DNA of 64,000 nucleotides from Vibrio zhanjiangensis (GTDB lineage: Bacteria > Pseudomonadota > Gammaproteobacteria > Enterobacterales > Vibrionaceae), in contig NZ_BSPW01000020.1 in the NCBI RefSeq assembly GCF_030161235.1, forward strand, positions 1-64,000. The letters run 5' to 3'. The position numbers and the translations under genes are program-made. Numbering within the stretch: the stretch's first letter is position 1; each line of letters starts with the position of its first letter. Of this stretch, positions 24,534 through 36,900 are shown piece by piece. The notes below the pieces were generated by a model that ran no database searches, was not told the origin of the DNA, and worked only from the letters and a program-made list of their open reading frames with translations.

Positions 24534-25306
24534 TGCGCGGGTTTACTCTGATTGAGATGGTGATCTCGATTACTTTGCTCGGTATTGTCGGTTTATTTAT
24601 TGGTGAGGTGATACGCCAATCTTTGGTGCTTTACTCTGATTCAGCCAGTCGTGAGGCGCTTGTTCAGCAAGGGCGGTTTGTCACAGAAAGGTTGAGGCGA
24701 GAAATCCGTGAAGCAATACCCAATAGTGTTATTGTTAGCGACGATTGTATTGAAATCTTGCCCATTACCAATAGCGCCATTTATATCGATCTTCCTTCTC
24801 CTTCGTCTGCTGCGTCGACTATTCGAGTACTGCCGATTGAAAAAAGCATTCCAGCCAATGAACGAGTGGTGGTCTATCCTACCGATGCCGCTGAACTTAG
24901 GGCTGATGTGGTCAGTCTGGGGCAAACCGCACAAGTGGCTACTGCGGTTGATTTTTCCGTCAGTGGCGCCACCACATCCATGGTGGATGTGAGCTTAACA
25001 CAGCCAAGCGGCTTCATAACGCTTAGTCCTGCCGATCGCCTTTATTTCTACCGTGAACCTGTCGCGTTCTGTCTGGTCGGTAATGAGTTATTGCGTTATT
25101 CCGGCTATCCTTTAACAAGAGCCTCGTTAGCACCAGAGTCCCTCAATACTGGAGTTCGAGTAGCAGGTAATCTCAATGATGTCACTTTTGTGGTTAGCCC
25201 GCCACAGTTGCAGCGTAATGGTTTGGTGAAAATAGAACTGGTATTTGAGGACAAAGGGGAACAGATAAGGTTTGATCATGATGCACTTATCTACAATACG
25301 CCGTAA
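24533..25306 (+). CDS. mshO: MshO, MSHA minor pilin (PilW/GspJ-like)
   Basis: The 257-residue protein has almost no leader (Met-Arg-Gly) before FTLIEMVISITLLGIVGLFI, and Glu5 is present. Its greater length, compared with MshA, fits the PilW/GspJ type of minor pilin that forms part of the tip complex. The start overlaps the mshD stop by three bases, and mshP begins inside its end. Confidence 0.88.
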   Translation: MRGFTLIEMVISITLLGIVGLFIGEVIRQSLVLYSDSASREALVQQGRFVTERLRREIREAIPNSVIVSDDCIEILPITNSAIYIDLPSPSSAASTIRVLPIEKSIPANERVVVYPTDAAELRADVVSLGQTAQVATAVDFSVSGATTSMVDVSLTQPSGFITLSPADRLYFYREPVAFCLVGNELLRYSGYPLTRASLAPESLNTGVRVAGNLNDVTFVVSPPQLQRNGLVKIELVFEDKGEQIRFDHDALIYNTP

Positions 25307-25700
25307 ACAATCAGGCAGTGGTTTGCTACTTGTGGTGTTTATTATCGTTGTTTTAGTCGGTTTTGTTGCCATTGTTGCCAATCGTAACCAAGAGCGCAGT
25401 AGCGATCAATTTATTGCATCGATAATAGGGACCAGAGCTGAGATGGCGGCGCGATCAGCGGCTCAAGTTGAACTGAGCCGTTTTTATCAAACCACCACAG
25501 AAGGCAGTTGCCATTCTTCTTCAACCCAAACCATGACCTTGCAAGGAAATGGCTTTTACCAATGTTCTGCAACGGTGAGCTGCCTCGATGTTGGCCAACT
25601 TGACGACGGACGAAATATTTTTCAGCTGACCTCTATTGGCCTCTGCAATCTTGGTGATTGGCAGTTGCAAAGAGTGATCAAAGTAGGGCTAAAACAATGA
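25278..25700 (+). CDS. mshP: MshP, PilX-like pilus biogenesis protein
   Basis: The protein is about 140 residues from ATG 25278 (AAGG seven bases upstream); ATG 25281 is possible. The N-terminal helix GSGLLLVVFIIVVLVGFVAIV resembles a pilin helix but lacks the canonical GFTLxE, as in PilX/GspK-type components. The rest has three cysteine pairs. It overlaps mshO and shares an ATGA with mshQ. Confidence 0.85.
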   Translation: MMHLSTIRRKQSGSGLLLVVFIIVVLVGFVAIVANRNQERSSDQFIASIIGTRAEMAARSAAQVELSRFYQTTTEGSCHSSSTQTMTLQGNGFYQCSATVSCLDVGQLDDGRNIFQLTSIGLCNLGDWQLQRVIKVGLKQ

Positions 25701-28700
25701 AATGGCTGTCGTACATCAGTTGTTTCTGGGCTGGTTTGTTTTGCTCGGTTTTTGTGTATGCAGCGCCTGTCTGTACCGATGTGTTCACCGACCCACCAAC
25801 GGGAAACCAAAGCCCTGATGGTATTATTCCGCCTCCAGATGTGATTGCAGGGACCAGCTCAAGCCTAGACTGTTTTGTCAGTGGGGGCAGCACGCTTTGC
25901 TATGAAGGCGCAAATACAATACCCGCAAACTTTACGCCTGGTGATTACAGCTATTTTCAAGGACGATTTTCCAATCGTTCAGAGTTGACCACTAACGGTG
26001 TCACCACTCGCCTTTATTTTGATAGTTTGCAACTTATTAATGCTTCCCTCAACCCCAATGGACAACCTGAAGAGTTATTTATTTATGTTGCTGGTGATCT
26101 TTCTATTACAGGGCGAAATACAATCAATGGGATTATTTATGTTGCGGGTTCGGTGAATATTGCCGGTAACGCTGAAATAACGGGGGCTGTTGGTGCTGGC
26201 GGTGCGCTCACAATAAGAGGCAATAGTGATGTCATCATAGATCCTGATGCGATCAATAATGCTGATTTGCTGGATATGTGTGATAGTGGTTCTACTCCAT
26301 CACCAGAGTGTTTCAGTGACGACTTTAACAGCGGGATATTATCCAATTTATGGGTAACATCAACCAGTAAAGGTTCTTTTCAGCCTCAAATTATCAGTAA
26401 TAGACTGAGGTTTACTCAAGCAATCCAAAATCAGGCGACATCTTCGACCTATCAACGACTTTTTCCTGCCGCGGACAATTTAGTCGAGATAGAGTTTGAT
26501 CACTTTGCTTATGGTGGTAATGGCGCAGATGGAATAGCAATTGTACTCTCTGATGCCCTAGTCACGCCCAAAGCAGGGGCGTTTGGAGGGCCACTTGGTT
26601 ATGGCTTTAAGCCCAACGAACCGGGATTTGCAGGTGGTTGGCTTGGAGTTGGGATTGATGAATATGGTAACTTCTCTAGAGAAGGCGGACAAGGTTATGC
26701 GCCTGGGCGTAGACGGCAGTCTGTTGCGATCCGTGGATCGGGTGTCGATGAAACAGGGTATCGGTATTTGGCGGGGGCTTGTAATAATGGTCAAAATAAT
26801 GCCAATGGTAATTGTTTGTCTCCCACCGTCGATAATAATAATTCAAGTTCAGTTCATCGATATCGAATTGTGGTTGATTCTCAAGTGACCAATCAATCAC
26901 AGGTCGAAATTTCACGTAAGATAGGTAACGGTAGTTGGCAATCTATTGTTGGCCCTATCAATGTCTTAGATAGTCAATACAATCAAGAAGCTGTGCCTGC
27001 TGACTTTTTACTTTCAGTGACGGGCTCTACTGGGAGTGTGACTAATATTCACGAGATTGATAATTTTGAAGTTTGCGCACTGCGTTCACGACCTATTGGT
27101 GATCAAATCGATCATTTCCGAATTACTCATTCAGGACAAGGGATTACGTGTAATAAATCGGAAGTTACGATTCAGGCTTGCCAAAATGTCACTTGCAGTG
27201 AACTGTTTACTGGCAATGTCAGTGTCACATTGAAGCCAGAAACTGTACCAGGGGGCGGTGGTTGGGAAGGCGGTAATACACAGACTTTTAGCGGCGGCTC
27301 TGGAACTTTTTATATCAGAAAGTTCCAGCCAGGCTCGGTAACATTAGATGTGCTAGGCTCTAACCCGCCAGCTCGACCATTCTCAACCAACTTATGTCAA
27401 ATCAACGGAGGGGGATTTAGTTCCAGTAACTGTAATTTGGAATTTTCTGATAGCGGGTTTTTGATTGATGTGGCGGATAAATACGCCGCTGAATTGGTTG
27501 ATATCACCATCAGTGCCGTTAAAAAGGGCGACAGCAATACCAAGTGTGATGCCCTGTTTAGTAATCAGACGCGAGACGTGCAGCTGTGGAGTGAATATGT
27601 AGATCCCAACAGCAGTGAGCTGATAGGAAGCCCGAAAGTATCACTCGGTAACGCCACCGCGCAGGCTGATATCGCCAATAATCAAGCAGAGGCGGGAACG
27701 TACCCGCTTAGCTTTGATATTAACGGTCAAATTAGCTACAAGCTCAATTATTACGATGCCGGCCAAGTCAGTGTAAATGCGCGCTATGATGGGACAAGAG
27801 ATGATCTTGGCCTTGTTTTAACGGGTTCGGATAATTTTGTTAGTTTTCCTGATGCATTATCTGTCACGGCAAAAAATGCGTCAGGCGTTGAAGTGGAATG
27901 TACGCCTGTCGATGCCTCTTGTAATTGGTTTACTAAGGCGGGAGCAAATTTTAATCTCGAAGTAACGGCATTAAACCAACTCAGTCAGCCTACGCCTAAT
28001 TACAAGCACAGCGCAATGACCATAGCTCATAATTTGGTGTCTCCAAGCACCGCGGATTCTCAACAAGGCACCTTAAGTACGGTGACGTATGATCATACCC
28101 CAGTCATTGATAGCACCAATACCATTGTTCAATCATTGTCTGAAGTTGGGGTGTTTGATTTTATCATCACACCACCTACCAGCTACCATGGCAGCAGCGC
28201 AAAAACCATTGAACCTGCACAGAGTAAGTATTTGCGTTTTATCCCCGCTTATTTTGCCGCTTCGGTTGTTCAATCTCCAACGTTGAGTCCAGCATGTGGT
28301 AGCTTTAGTTATATTGGTCAGCCATTTGGATATTTGATAGAGCCTCGCTTAGCACTCAATCCGAAAGCAACGGATGGTTCAGCGGTTAAGAATTATGAAT
28401 TTGGTGATTTTTGGCGTTATGAAAGCAACAATTGGAGTGGGCGTACTTATACTGACAGTAGCGGCCTGTCGATGAGCTATGCGGCAGGGGCAAGCGTAGA
28501 GAGATTTAGTGATATTAACAATAATACCATTGTGCACTTGCAAAATGAGTCAATGACCTACGCGAAAGGCACGGCACCTATCAGTCCATTTACGGCTGAT
28601 TTTCAACTTACACTTACGGCAAGCCATATTACCGATGACGATGGCGTATGCTATAAAACGGCGGATTCTGATTCAAACGCGGATTGTCTAGGCATTAACT

Positions 28701-29176
28701 TTACCAATATTGATAATTCAATGCCGCTTCGTTGGGGGCGTTTATTGCTCAACGATACTTATGGCTCAGAGCTCTCTGCGCTCAGACAACGACTTGAGCT
28801 GCAATATTACACTGGAAATTATTTTACCACCAATACGGATGATTCTTGCAGCAGCTTTGGTAGCATCACTAACTTTTCTTTGAATTCGGGCGATTATACC
28901 CTTGTCACCAGCGGCAGCGCGACACCACCAGAGGTTAATGTTTCTCTTATGTCAGCGACGGCTAGCAGCGGAGAATCTTGGCTAGAATTCAGCGCACCTG
29001 GCTCAGGAAATACCGGCAGTATTACGTCGTCTTTTGATATAAATGCTAATGCATTGCCATGGCTTAGAGAGGATACGGACAATAATGGTAGCTTTGATGA
29101 TTCTGTCTCTGGACTGGTCCAGTTTGGTATCTACCGTGGAAGTGATCGGGTGATCTGGTGGAATGAGCAAAACTAG
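25697..29176 (+). CDS. mshQ: MshQ, large secreted lectin-like protein
   Basis: The protein is 1159 residues from ATG 25697. A Sec signal peptide ends around VYA-AP (residue 23). An N-terminal beta-helix-like part (repeated turns around residues 110-190) is followed by an L-type-lectin-like domain at about 210-470 (DHFAYGGNGADGIAIVLSD, GGWLGVGIDEYGN). A long Ig-like, Cys-containing region of DUF6701 type follows to the end. It is the last gene of the pilin operon. Its size and lectin-like fold suggest a surface or tip adhesin carried by the pilus machinery, but its function has not been established. Confidence 0.88.
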   Translation: MKWLSYISCFWAGLFCSVFVYAAPVCTDVFTDPPTGNQSPDGIIPPPDVIAGTSSSLDCFVSGGSTLCYEGANTIPANFTPGDYSYFQGRFSNRSELTTNGVTTRLYFDSLQLINASLNPNGQPEELFIYVAGDLSITGRNTINGIIYVAGSVNIAGNAEITGAVGAGGALTIRGNSDVIIDPDAINNADLLDMCDSGSTPSPECFSDDFNSGILSNLWVTSTSKGSFQPQIISNRLRFTQAIQNQATSSTYQRLFPAADNLVEIEFDHFAYGGNGADGIAIVLSDALVTPKAGAFGGPLGYGFKPNEPGFAGGWLGVGIDEYGNFSREGGQGYAPGRRRQSVAIRGSGVDETGYRYLAGACNNGQNNANGNCLSPTVDNNNSSSVHRYRIVVDSQVTNQSQVEISRKIGNGSWQSIVGPINVLDSQYNQEAVPADFLLSVTGSTGSVTNIHEIDNFEVCALRSRPIGDQIDHFRITHSGQGITCNKSEVTIQACQNVTCSELFTGNVSVTLKPETVPGGGGWEGGNTQTFSGGSGTFYIRKFQPGSVTLDVLGSNPPARPFSTNLCQINGGGFSSSNCNLEFSDSGFLIDVADKYAAELVDITISAVKKGDSNTKCDALFSNQTRDVQLWSEYVDPNSSELIGSPKVSLGNATAQADIANNQAEAGTYPLSFDINGQISYKLNYYDAGQVSVNARYDGTRDDLGLVLTGSDNFVSFPDALSVTAKNASGVEVECTPVDASCNWFTKAGANFNLEVTALNQLSQPTPNYKHSAMTIAHNLVSPSTADSQQGTLSTVTYDHTPVIDSTNTIVQSLSEVGVFDFIITPPTSYHGSSAKTIEPAQSKYLRFIPAYFAASVVQSPTLSPACGSFSYIGQPFGYLIEPRLALNPKATDGSAVKNYEFGDFWRYESNNWSGRTYTDSSGLSMSYAAGASVERFSDINNNTIVHLQNESMTYAKGTAPISPFTADFQLTLTASHITDDDGVCYKTADSDSNADCLGINFTNIDNSMPLRWGRLLLNDTYGSELSALRQRLELQYYTGNYFTTNTDDSCSSFGSITNFSLNSGDYTLVTSGSATPPEVNVSLMSATASSGESWLEFSAPGSGNTGSITSSFDINANALPWLREDTDNNGSFDDSVSGLVQFGIYRGSDRVIWWNEQN

Positions 29177-29296
29177 GGTAATTTTGTGCTGAACAAAAAA
29201 ACATCACTATCGATAAACACGGCGTATCCATTGCGTGATTTTTCGACTTTGGTTAGGAATCTGTTAGAAATTACAGATTTCCTCCTATGTTTATAG

Positions 29297-30424
<1,128 letters not shown>

Positions 30425-30481
30425 TCAAGTCGGCCTGAATTAAAATAAGGCCTGTTTGGCTATACAAGGAACTCATACTCA

Positions 30482-31369
30482 ATGAAGCCGATTTTTGGCA
30501 GAGGACCTTCACTTCAGTTACGGTTGTTTTTTGCGGTCATTATGTCAGCCAGTCTTATGCTGGCTGACAGTCGTTTAGGTGCGTTTGCTCAAATTCGTTA
30601 TCTTCTCAATAGCATGGTTGCACCCATTCAATATTTGGCAGATGTCCCTCGTGTCATATTTGACGATGCATATGAGCGATTTAATGTCCGTCAAGATTTT
30701 ATGGAAAGCAATTACAAACTTAAACGTGAAATTCTGCGTCTAAAAAATGATATGTTGCTACTTGATCAGTACCGGGAAGAAAACCAACGCTTGCGTAAGC
30801 TCTTGGGATCTTCGTTTGTTCGTGATGAACGTAAAGTAGTGACGGAAGTGATGGCAGTGGATACATCCCCCTATCGCCAACAAGTTGTCATTGACAAAGG
30901 TCAGATAGATGGCGTGTATGTGGGACAGCCTGTCGCCAATGAAAAAGGGATAGTAGGGCAAGTCACTTTTGTGTCAGCGCATAACAGTCGAGTTCTTCTT
31001 CTCACTGATAGTCAAAGTGCTATTCCTGTTCAGGTCATTCGAAATGACATTCGTATTATCGCCTCTGGTAATGGGTCGATTGACCGGATCAATCTAGACC
31101 ATATTCCCATCAGCCTCGATATTGAAGAAGGTGATTTACTGGTCACGTCTGGCCTTGGCGGTGTGTACCCTGAAGGTTATCCAGTGGCGCACGTAGCCAA
31201 AGTGATGCGTGATACTGCAAGAGAGTTTGCTGCCATCGAAGCTGAACCTGTGGTTGATTTTGAACGTCTACGTTATTTGCTCCTCATATGGCCCAATGAT
31301 TCTAGACAGCACAAAATTCAACAGGTATTGCCGGAAAATACGCAAGAGGTAAAGGCTAGTGGCGAATAG
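30482..31369 (+). CDS. mreC: MreC, rod-shape-determining protein
   Basis: The 295-residue protein has one N-terminal membrane helix (about residues 14-30). A coiled coil follows (about 60-105, LKREILRLKNDMLLLDQYREE), and then two periplasmic beta domains. It links MreB filaments to the transpeptidases in the periplasm. The end overlaps the mreD start by 11 bases. Confidence 0.96.
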   Translation: MKPIFGRGPSLQLRLFFAVIMSASLMLADSRLGAFAQIRYLLNSMVAPIQYLADVPRVIFDDAYERFNVRQDFMESNYKLKREILRLKNDMLLLDQYREENQRLRKLLGSSFVRDERKVVTEVMAVDTSPYRQQVVIDKGQIDGVYVGQPVANEKGIVGQVTFVSAHNSRVLLLTDSQSAIPVQVIRNDIRIIASGNGSIDRINLDHIPISLDIEEGDLLVTSGLGGVYPEGYPVAHVAKVMRDTAREFAAIEAEPVVDFERLRYLLLIWPNDSRQHKIQQVLPENTQEVKASGE

Positions 31370-31847
31370 TGTTTTGAAAGGCAAGATGGTGATTGCCTTT
31401 TCGTTTTTAATTGCTTTAACGTTGCAGACCATACCTTGGCCAGGTGTTTTCGATCTGTTGCGTCCTTCTTGGCTGTTTTTGGTGACTTGCTATTGGGTTT
31501 TAGCTTTGCCGCACCGAGTCAATGTTGGTACTGCTTTGATGCTAGGGTTGTTATGGGATCTTTTGCTCGGTTCAACGCTTGGTATACGTGGCATGATGAT
31601 GTCAATCGTGGTTTACCTAGTTGCACTTAACTTCTTAGTTCTACGCAATATGGCGCTTTGGCAACAAGCAATATTGATTGGTTTGCTTTCCATGATGCTG
31701 GATGTGTTGATTTTTTCTGGCGAATACCTGGTTCAGGAAGTGGCATTTAACCCGCTGTTGCTATGGAGTGGTCTTATCAATGCTGTTCTTTGGCCATGGC
31801 TATTTTTGCTGATGCGCCGCGTTAGACGACACTGGCATGTGAGGTAA
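31359..31847 (+). CDS. mreD: MreD, rod-shape-determining membrane protein
   Basis: This 162-residue protein starts at GTG 31359. It has five to six hydrophobic helices covering nearly the whole chain and a basic C-terminus (RRVRRHWHVR). It overlaps the mreC end and completes the elongasome operon. The maf gene begins two bases after its stop. Confidence 0.95.
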   Translation: MANSVLKGKMVIAFSFLIALTLQTIPWPGVFDLLRPSWLFLVTCYWVLALPHRVNVGTALMLGLLWDLLLGSTLGIRGMMMSIVVYLVALNFLVLRNMALWQQAILIGLLSMMLDVLIFSGEYLVQEVAFNPLLLWSGLINAVLWPWLFLLMRRVRRHWHVR

Positions 31848-31849
31848 TC

Positions 31850-32410
31850 GTGGAAAAAAAACTATTATTGGCCTCTGGTTCTCCTCGGCGTAAGGAACTG
31901 CTAACACTACTCGGTTATCACTTTGATGTGATCCGAACCGATGTTGAAGAACAGCAGAAGTTACTTGAAACGCCGAGACAATATGTTGAGCGCCTTTCCA
32001 AAGATAAAGCATTGGCTGGCCTGCAGATAGAAAATGAAGCGGTGGTTATTGGTTCAGACACTATTGTGGTGTGTGATAGTAAGGTATTGGAAAAACCCAG
32101 CAATTTCGAGCATGCTAAACAGATGCTTATGACACTATCTAACCGAGCTCATCAAGTAATGACGGCCGTGACTATAGTGAGCAGGGAACAACAACATACT
32201 GTGGTCGTCACCACGGATGTTTGGTTTAAACGATTGTCAGAAGAAGAAATAGAACAATATTGGCAAACGGGTGAGCCGTGTGATAAAGCTGGTGGTTATG
32301 GAATCCAGGGAATTGGAGGACGTTTTGTAATACGTATTGAAGGTAGTTATCATGCCGTAGTAGGCCTACCATTATTCGAAACAGACCAGCTCTTGCACAA
32401 ATTCTTATAA
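31850..32410 (+). CDS. maf: Maf-family dTTP/UTP pyrophosphatase (YhdE)
   Basis: The 186-residue protein starts at GTG 31850 with GAGG upstream. It has the Maf signature LLLASGSPRRKELLTLLGY and a catalytic Asp in VIGSDTIVV. YhdE-type Maf proteins hydrolyse dTTP, UTP and some modified nucleotides, limiting their incorporation. Location between mreD and rng is the usual one in gammaproteobacteria. Confidence 0.95.
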   Translation: MEKKLLLASGSPRRKELLTLLGYHFDVIRTDVEEQQKLLETPRQYVERLSKDKALAGLQIENEAVVIGSDTIVVCDSKVLEKPSNFEHAKQMLMTLSNRAHQVMTAVTIVSREQQHTVVVTTDVWFKRLSEEEIEQYWQTGEPCDKAGGYGIQGIGGRFVIRIEGSYHAVVGLPLFETDQLLHKFL

Positions 32411-32433
32411 TTTTAATACATTGAGGTGTGCTC

Positions 32434-33903
32434 ATGAGTGCAGAGTTGTTAATCAACGTCACACCGAGTGAAACTCGAGTGGCTATGATTGAAGGGGGAA
32501 CTCTTCAAGAAATCCATGTTGAACGTGAGTCTAAGCGTGGCATTGTGGGTAATATCTACAAAGGCAAAGTCAGTCGTGTATTGCCAGGCATGCAGGCCGC
32601 ATTTGTTGATATTGGCCTTGATAAAGCGGCCTTTCTTCATGCCTCTGATATTGTTCCCCATACCGAATGTGTCGCTGAAAATGAAAAGCAGCAGTTTCAG
32701 GTTCGTGACATCTCTGAGTTGGTTCGGCAAGGCCAAGATATAGTGGTGCAAGTCGTAAAAGACCCTCTCGGTACTAAAGGGGCACGCCTAACGACAGATA
32801 TTACACTTCCCTCTCGCTACTTGGTGTTTATGCCCGGAGCAAGCCATGTTGGTGTATCACAGCGTATAGAAAGCGAAGAAGAGCGGAATCGTTTAAAAAA
32901 AGTTGTCGGACATTACTGCGACGAGGAAGGTGGGTTTATTATCCGAACCGCGGCTGAAGGTGCAGATGATAAAGAATTATCCCAAGATGCGGCTTTTTTG
33001 AAACGCCTTTGGTCTAAGGTGAATGAACGTCGCACTAAATACAAAACCCGTTCAACTCTGTATGGTGAGTTAGGCCTTTCGCAACGAATTCTACGCGATT
33101 TTGTCGGTACAGAGCTGACCAAAATATTGGTGGACTCTCGGTCGGAGTTTGAAAACCTGCAAGAGTTTACTTCAGAGTATGTCCCAGAGCTTACCAGTAA
33201 ACTTGAATTGTATGATGGTGATAAGCCAATCTTCGATATGTACGATACTGAAAATGAGGTTCAACGCTCTTTAGAGCGTAAAGTAGAGTTAAAGTCGGGT
33301 GGGTACCTTATTATTGATCAGACGGAAGCGATGACTACTGTCGATATTAATACAGGGGCTTTTGTTGGTCGCCGTAATTTAGAAGAAACAATATTTAACA
33401 CCAATATAGAAGCAACCCAAGCGATAGCGCGTCAACTTCGATTGCGAAATCTAGGTGGTATTATAATTATCGACTTTATTGATATGACATCGGAAGAACA
33501 CCGTAAGCGAGTGCTTACGTCCCTTGAGATTGCCTTGAATAAAGATAGAGTAAAAACAAACATTAATGGGTTTACTCAATTGGGGCTGGTTGAAATGACA
33601 CGTAAACGCACCCGAGAGAGTATTGAGCATGTTTTATGTTCAACTTGCCCAACTTGCAAAGGTCGAGGTAGCGTTAAGACTGTCGATACCGTGTGTTATG
33701 AAATTTTACGCGAGATAACACGGGTGAATCGAGCCTATGAGGCAGATAAGTTTTTGGTTTATGCCTCTCCTTTGGTCGCAGACAACTTACAAGGTGAGGA
33801 GTCGCACGCATTGGCAGAATTGGAAGTCTTTATTGGCAAGCAAGTGAAAGTACATGCAGAGCCTTTGTATGTTCAAGAGCAATTTGACGTTGTCATGATG
33901 TAG
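32434..33903 (+). CDS. rng: Ribonuclease G
   Basis: The protein is 489 residues from ATG 32434, with GAGG seven bases upstream. An N-terminal S1 RNA-binding domain (about 38-125) is followed by the RNase E/G catalytic core (DIN motif in TTVDINTGAF and DFIDM). A zinc-link CPTCKGRG lies near residue 405. It processes the 5' end of 16S rRNA and degrades some mRNAs. It lacks the long C-terminal scaffold of RNase E, as expected. Confidence 0.97.
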   Translation: MSAELLINVTPSETRVAMIEGGTLQEIHVERESKRGIVGNIYKGKVSRVLPGMQAAFVDIGLDKAAFLHASDIVPHTECVAENEKQQFQVRDISELVRQGQDIVVQVVKDPLGTKGARLTTDITLPSRYLVFMPGASHVGVSQRIESEEERNRLKKVVGHYCDEEGGFIIRTAAEGADDKELSQDAAFLKRLWSKVNERRTKYKTRSTLYGELGLSQRILRDFVGTELTKILVDSRSEFENLQEFTSEYVPELTSKLELYDGDKPIFDMYDTENEVQRSLERKVELKSGGYLIIDQTEAMTTVDINTGAFVGRRNLEETIFNTNIEATQAIARQLRLRNLGGIIIIDFIDMTSEEHRKRVLTSLEIALNKDRVKTNINGFTQLGLVEMTRKRTRESIEHVLCSTCPTCKGRGSVKTVDTVCYEILREITRVNRAYEADKFLVYASPLVADNLQGEESHALAELEVFIGKQVKVHAEPLYVQEQFDVVMM

Positions 33904-33910
33904 GCTGTGT

Positions 33911-36900
33911 GTGAATAGATTAACCGCTCAACTTATTCTTCGCGGACTGGCGTGGCTAACGGTAGTCTTTTTTGTCACTTTAGCGGTGATGGTCACCACT
34001 CTTAGGATTGCGTTGCCACAGCTTAATCATTTCAAAAGTGAAATTCAGCAGTGGGTTAACCAAGGCTCAGAATTGGATTTTGAAATTGAGCAAATTAGCG
34101 GTTTTTGGCGCAATACCCATCCCTCCATATCACTGAAAAATGTGCAAGCTAATACTCCTGAGGCCAGTGGGATTCACTTTTCTGTGCAGACCGTGGAAGT
34201 TGAGTTTGATCTTGTTCAATCGCTGCTAGACATGAGGCCTGTGATTGCGGATCTGAGTATGTACAATCTCAACTTAGATTTGAGCTCTATTGCTTGGGCG
34301 CAATCTGGTGAAAGTAAAGTCTTACAGCCTAAAACCGAGCAAAAAAGTGTTATTGAGAAATTGGATCAATTGTTATTACGGCAGCTAGACAGCTTTCTTT
34401 TACAAGACTCTTTGATTCGCCTTCAAGGTATCGATGGTTCCGTTCGAGATCTCGACATCAGTCAGCTGTTTTGGCAAAACAAGGGGCGACGCCATATTGC
34501 TGATGGTGAAGTCAGTATTACAGGTACTAATCTAAACTCGGCGAAAGTCAAAGCGAATTTTGTTGATCATGGCTCTTTAGCTGAAGTCAGCGGCGAATTT
34601 TATCTGGCGGTCGATAATGTCTTAGTGACGCCTTGGCTAACTCAATATCTTCAAACAGAAACTGGTATTGAGAAAGGGCAAGTAAGCCTAAATACATGGA
34701 TAACGCTCGAACATAATCAGCCAGTCAACGCTTATCTTGAACTGGAACCTTCGGAGCTTATTTGGAAAGAAGGGCAACAACATGAGTTGTTAATTGAATC
34801 CGGAATTTTGCAGTTAGAGCCAACTCGTGATGGCTGGCAAGTCAATGCTCGTGCACTCAAATTAAGAACTGATGACGAAGCTTGGCCTGAGCTTGATTTT
34901 GCGCTTAGATGGCAGCCTGAAAGATGGTCTCTCAATATATCTCAACTGGATTTGAAGGCCATAGCCCCCTTAGCCAAATTATTTCCTGATTCAAAACAAG
35001 CTTCGCAAATGCTTGAGACATTGAATTTAACTGGCAGGCTTGAAGACATCCGTCTATCAATGAATGGGACAGATCTAGACTCACTGAGATATTCACTACA
35101 GCTTAGCGATGGGGGTATCAAGCAGTGGGAGCTTCTGCCAGGTGTCCATCACCTTTCAGCCAACTTATCCGGTAACCGCTACCAAGCTCAATCAAGGGTG
35201 AGTATTATTGACGATGTCCTGCCTTATGGTCAGGTATTTCAGGCTCCGCTTAACATTAAACAGGGTGAACTTGATATTGTTTGGCAAAGTGATAGTCGTG
35301 GATGGAGTCTTTGGGCAGATAAAGTGACGGCGGCCACTGCGGATCTGCAAGTTTTGGGCGCCTTTCGTCTAGATTTTCCCATAGATAAAAGTCCATTTTT
35401 GTCTTTTTATGCTGAGGCGGACCTCTACAATGCAGGGCAAACTTGGCGCTATTTACCAGCATTAGCTCTGGGACGTGATTTAACTGACTATTTATCAAGT
35501 GGTATTCAAGCTGGCAAAGTCAAAACCGCCAAATTGCTTTGGTATGGAGAATTAGAAGATTTTCCATACAGCAATAATGATGGAGTGTTTCAGGCATGGG
35601 TTGGGCTTGAAGATGCCAAGTTTAGCTTTGATACGGCTTGGCCGACGATCACTGACTTACAGTTGGATTTATTGTTCCAAAACGACGCGCTTTACCTAGA
35701 CTCTCACCGTGCCACTTTAACCGATATAAAAGCAAGCCGTATTACTGGGCGAATACCACGACTAGGCCCAGGAGGACATATTGAAATTGAAGCGAGTGCC
35801 ACCGCACAAGGCAACTCGGTGAGAGATTATATGATGTCATCACCGCTTGTCGATTCAGTTGGAGCGGCCTTAACTGCGGTACAAGTGAAAGGAGAGGTTA
35901 AGTCAAGCTTTAAACTCAATATTCCTTTCGATTCCGAGGCCGAGTCTAGAGCATGGGGATATGCGGATTTGACCGAGGCTGACGTTGCGATTAAAACGCC
36001 CGCTATAAATTTGGAGAAAGTGTCTGGACGAATTGAGTTTGATAATGATGTGGTTAGCGCGGCTGGGCTTACAGGAAAATTACTTGAGCAGTCTGTCGCA
36101 CTGGATTTCAGGGGAGAAAACGCAGAGCGGGGATATGACGTTAATATCGATGTGCTTGGTGATTGGGAGCTAAAACCTCTTACTTCCTATTTGGGCAAGC
36201 GGTGGATTGATCCTGTCAATGGCCATGTTCCTTGGCAAATGGGCATAGGGATTCAACTCACAGATGTTGGCTTTTCCTACCAAATTGATACTAAGGCCGA
36301 TCTAAAAATGGTCGCTAGCCGCTATCCTTATCCTTTGAACAAGTCGCTTAATCAAGCATGGAAAGCACGTATGCAGGCTTCTGGAAATCAGGAAAGTATC
36401 AGTGCCCGTTTACAATTACCCAACCTTAAATACCAAACCGAAATTGATATCCGCCCAGATATCCCTGAACTGAAAGCGACAAACCTTATTCTGGGTAAGG
36501 GGAGCTTCAAAATTAGCCCAATTTCTGGTCATCAGGCACAAGTTAGGCTCGATAAATTGAATTTCGATCAATGGATAGACTTGGTATCCACCCCTATCCG
36601 TGGAGATAAAGCTGCCCTTGACAAGATAAATACACCTGAGATTCCAGTGCCACATCGCATTGATGTCAATGTTGAAGAACTGACACTTGGTGGGATCTGG
36701 TGGAATGACGTCGATTTTAGAGCTAAGCGGAAAAACTTGGGTTGGCATATGAGCCTTGAAAGCCAAGAGGCGGCTGGAGAGGCAAACTATATTGAGCCTT
36801 ATGATCTTTCTGTTTCGCTCGAGAGATTACATGTTTACGTTCCTGCTTTGGATAAAGAGTACAAAGATGTCACATTGTTTAAAACGGGGCGAGATCAGAA

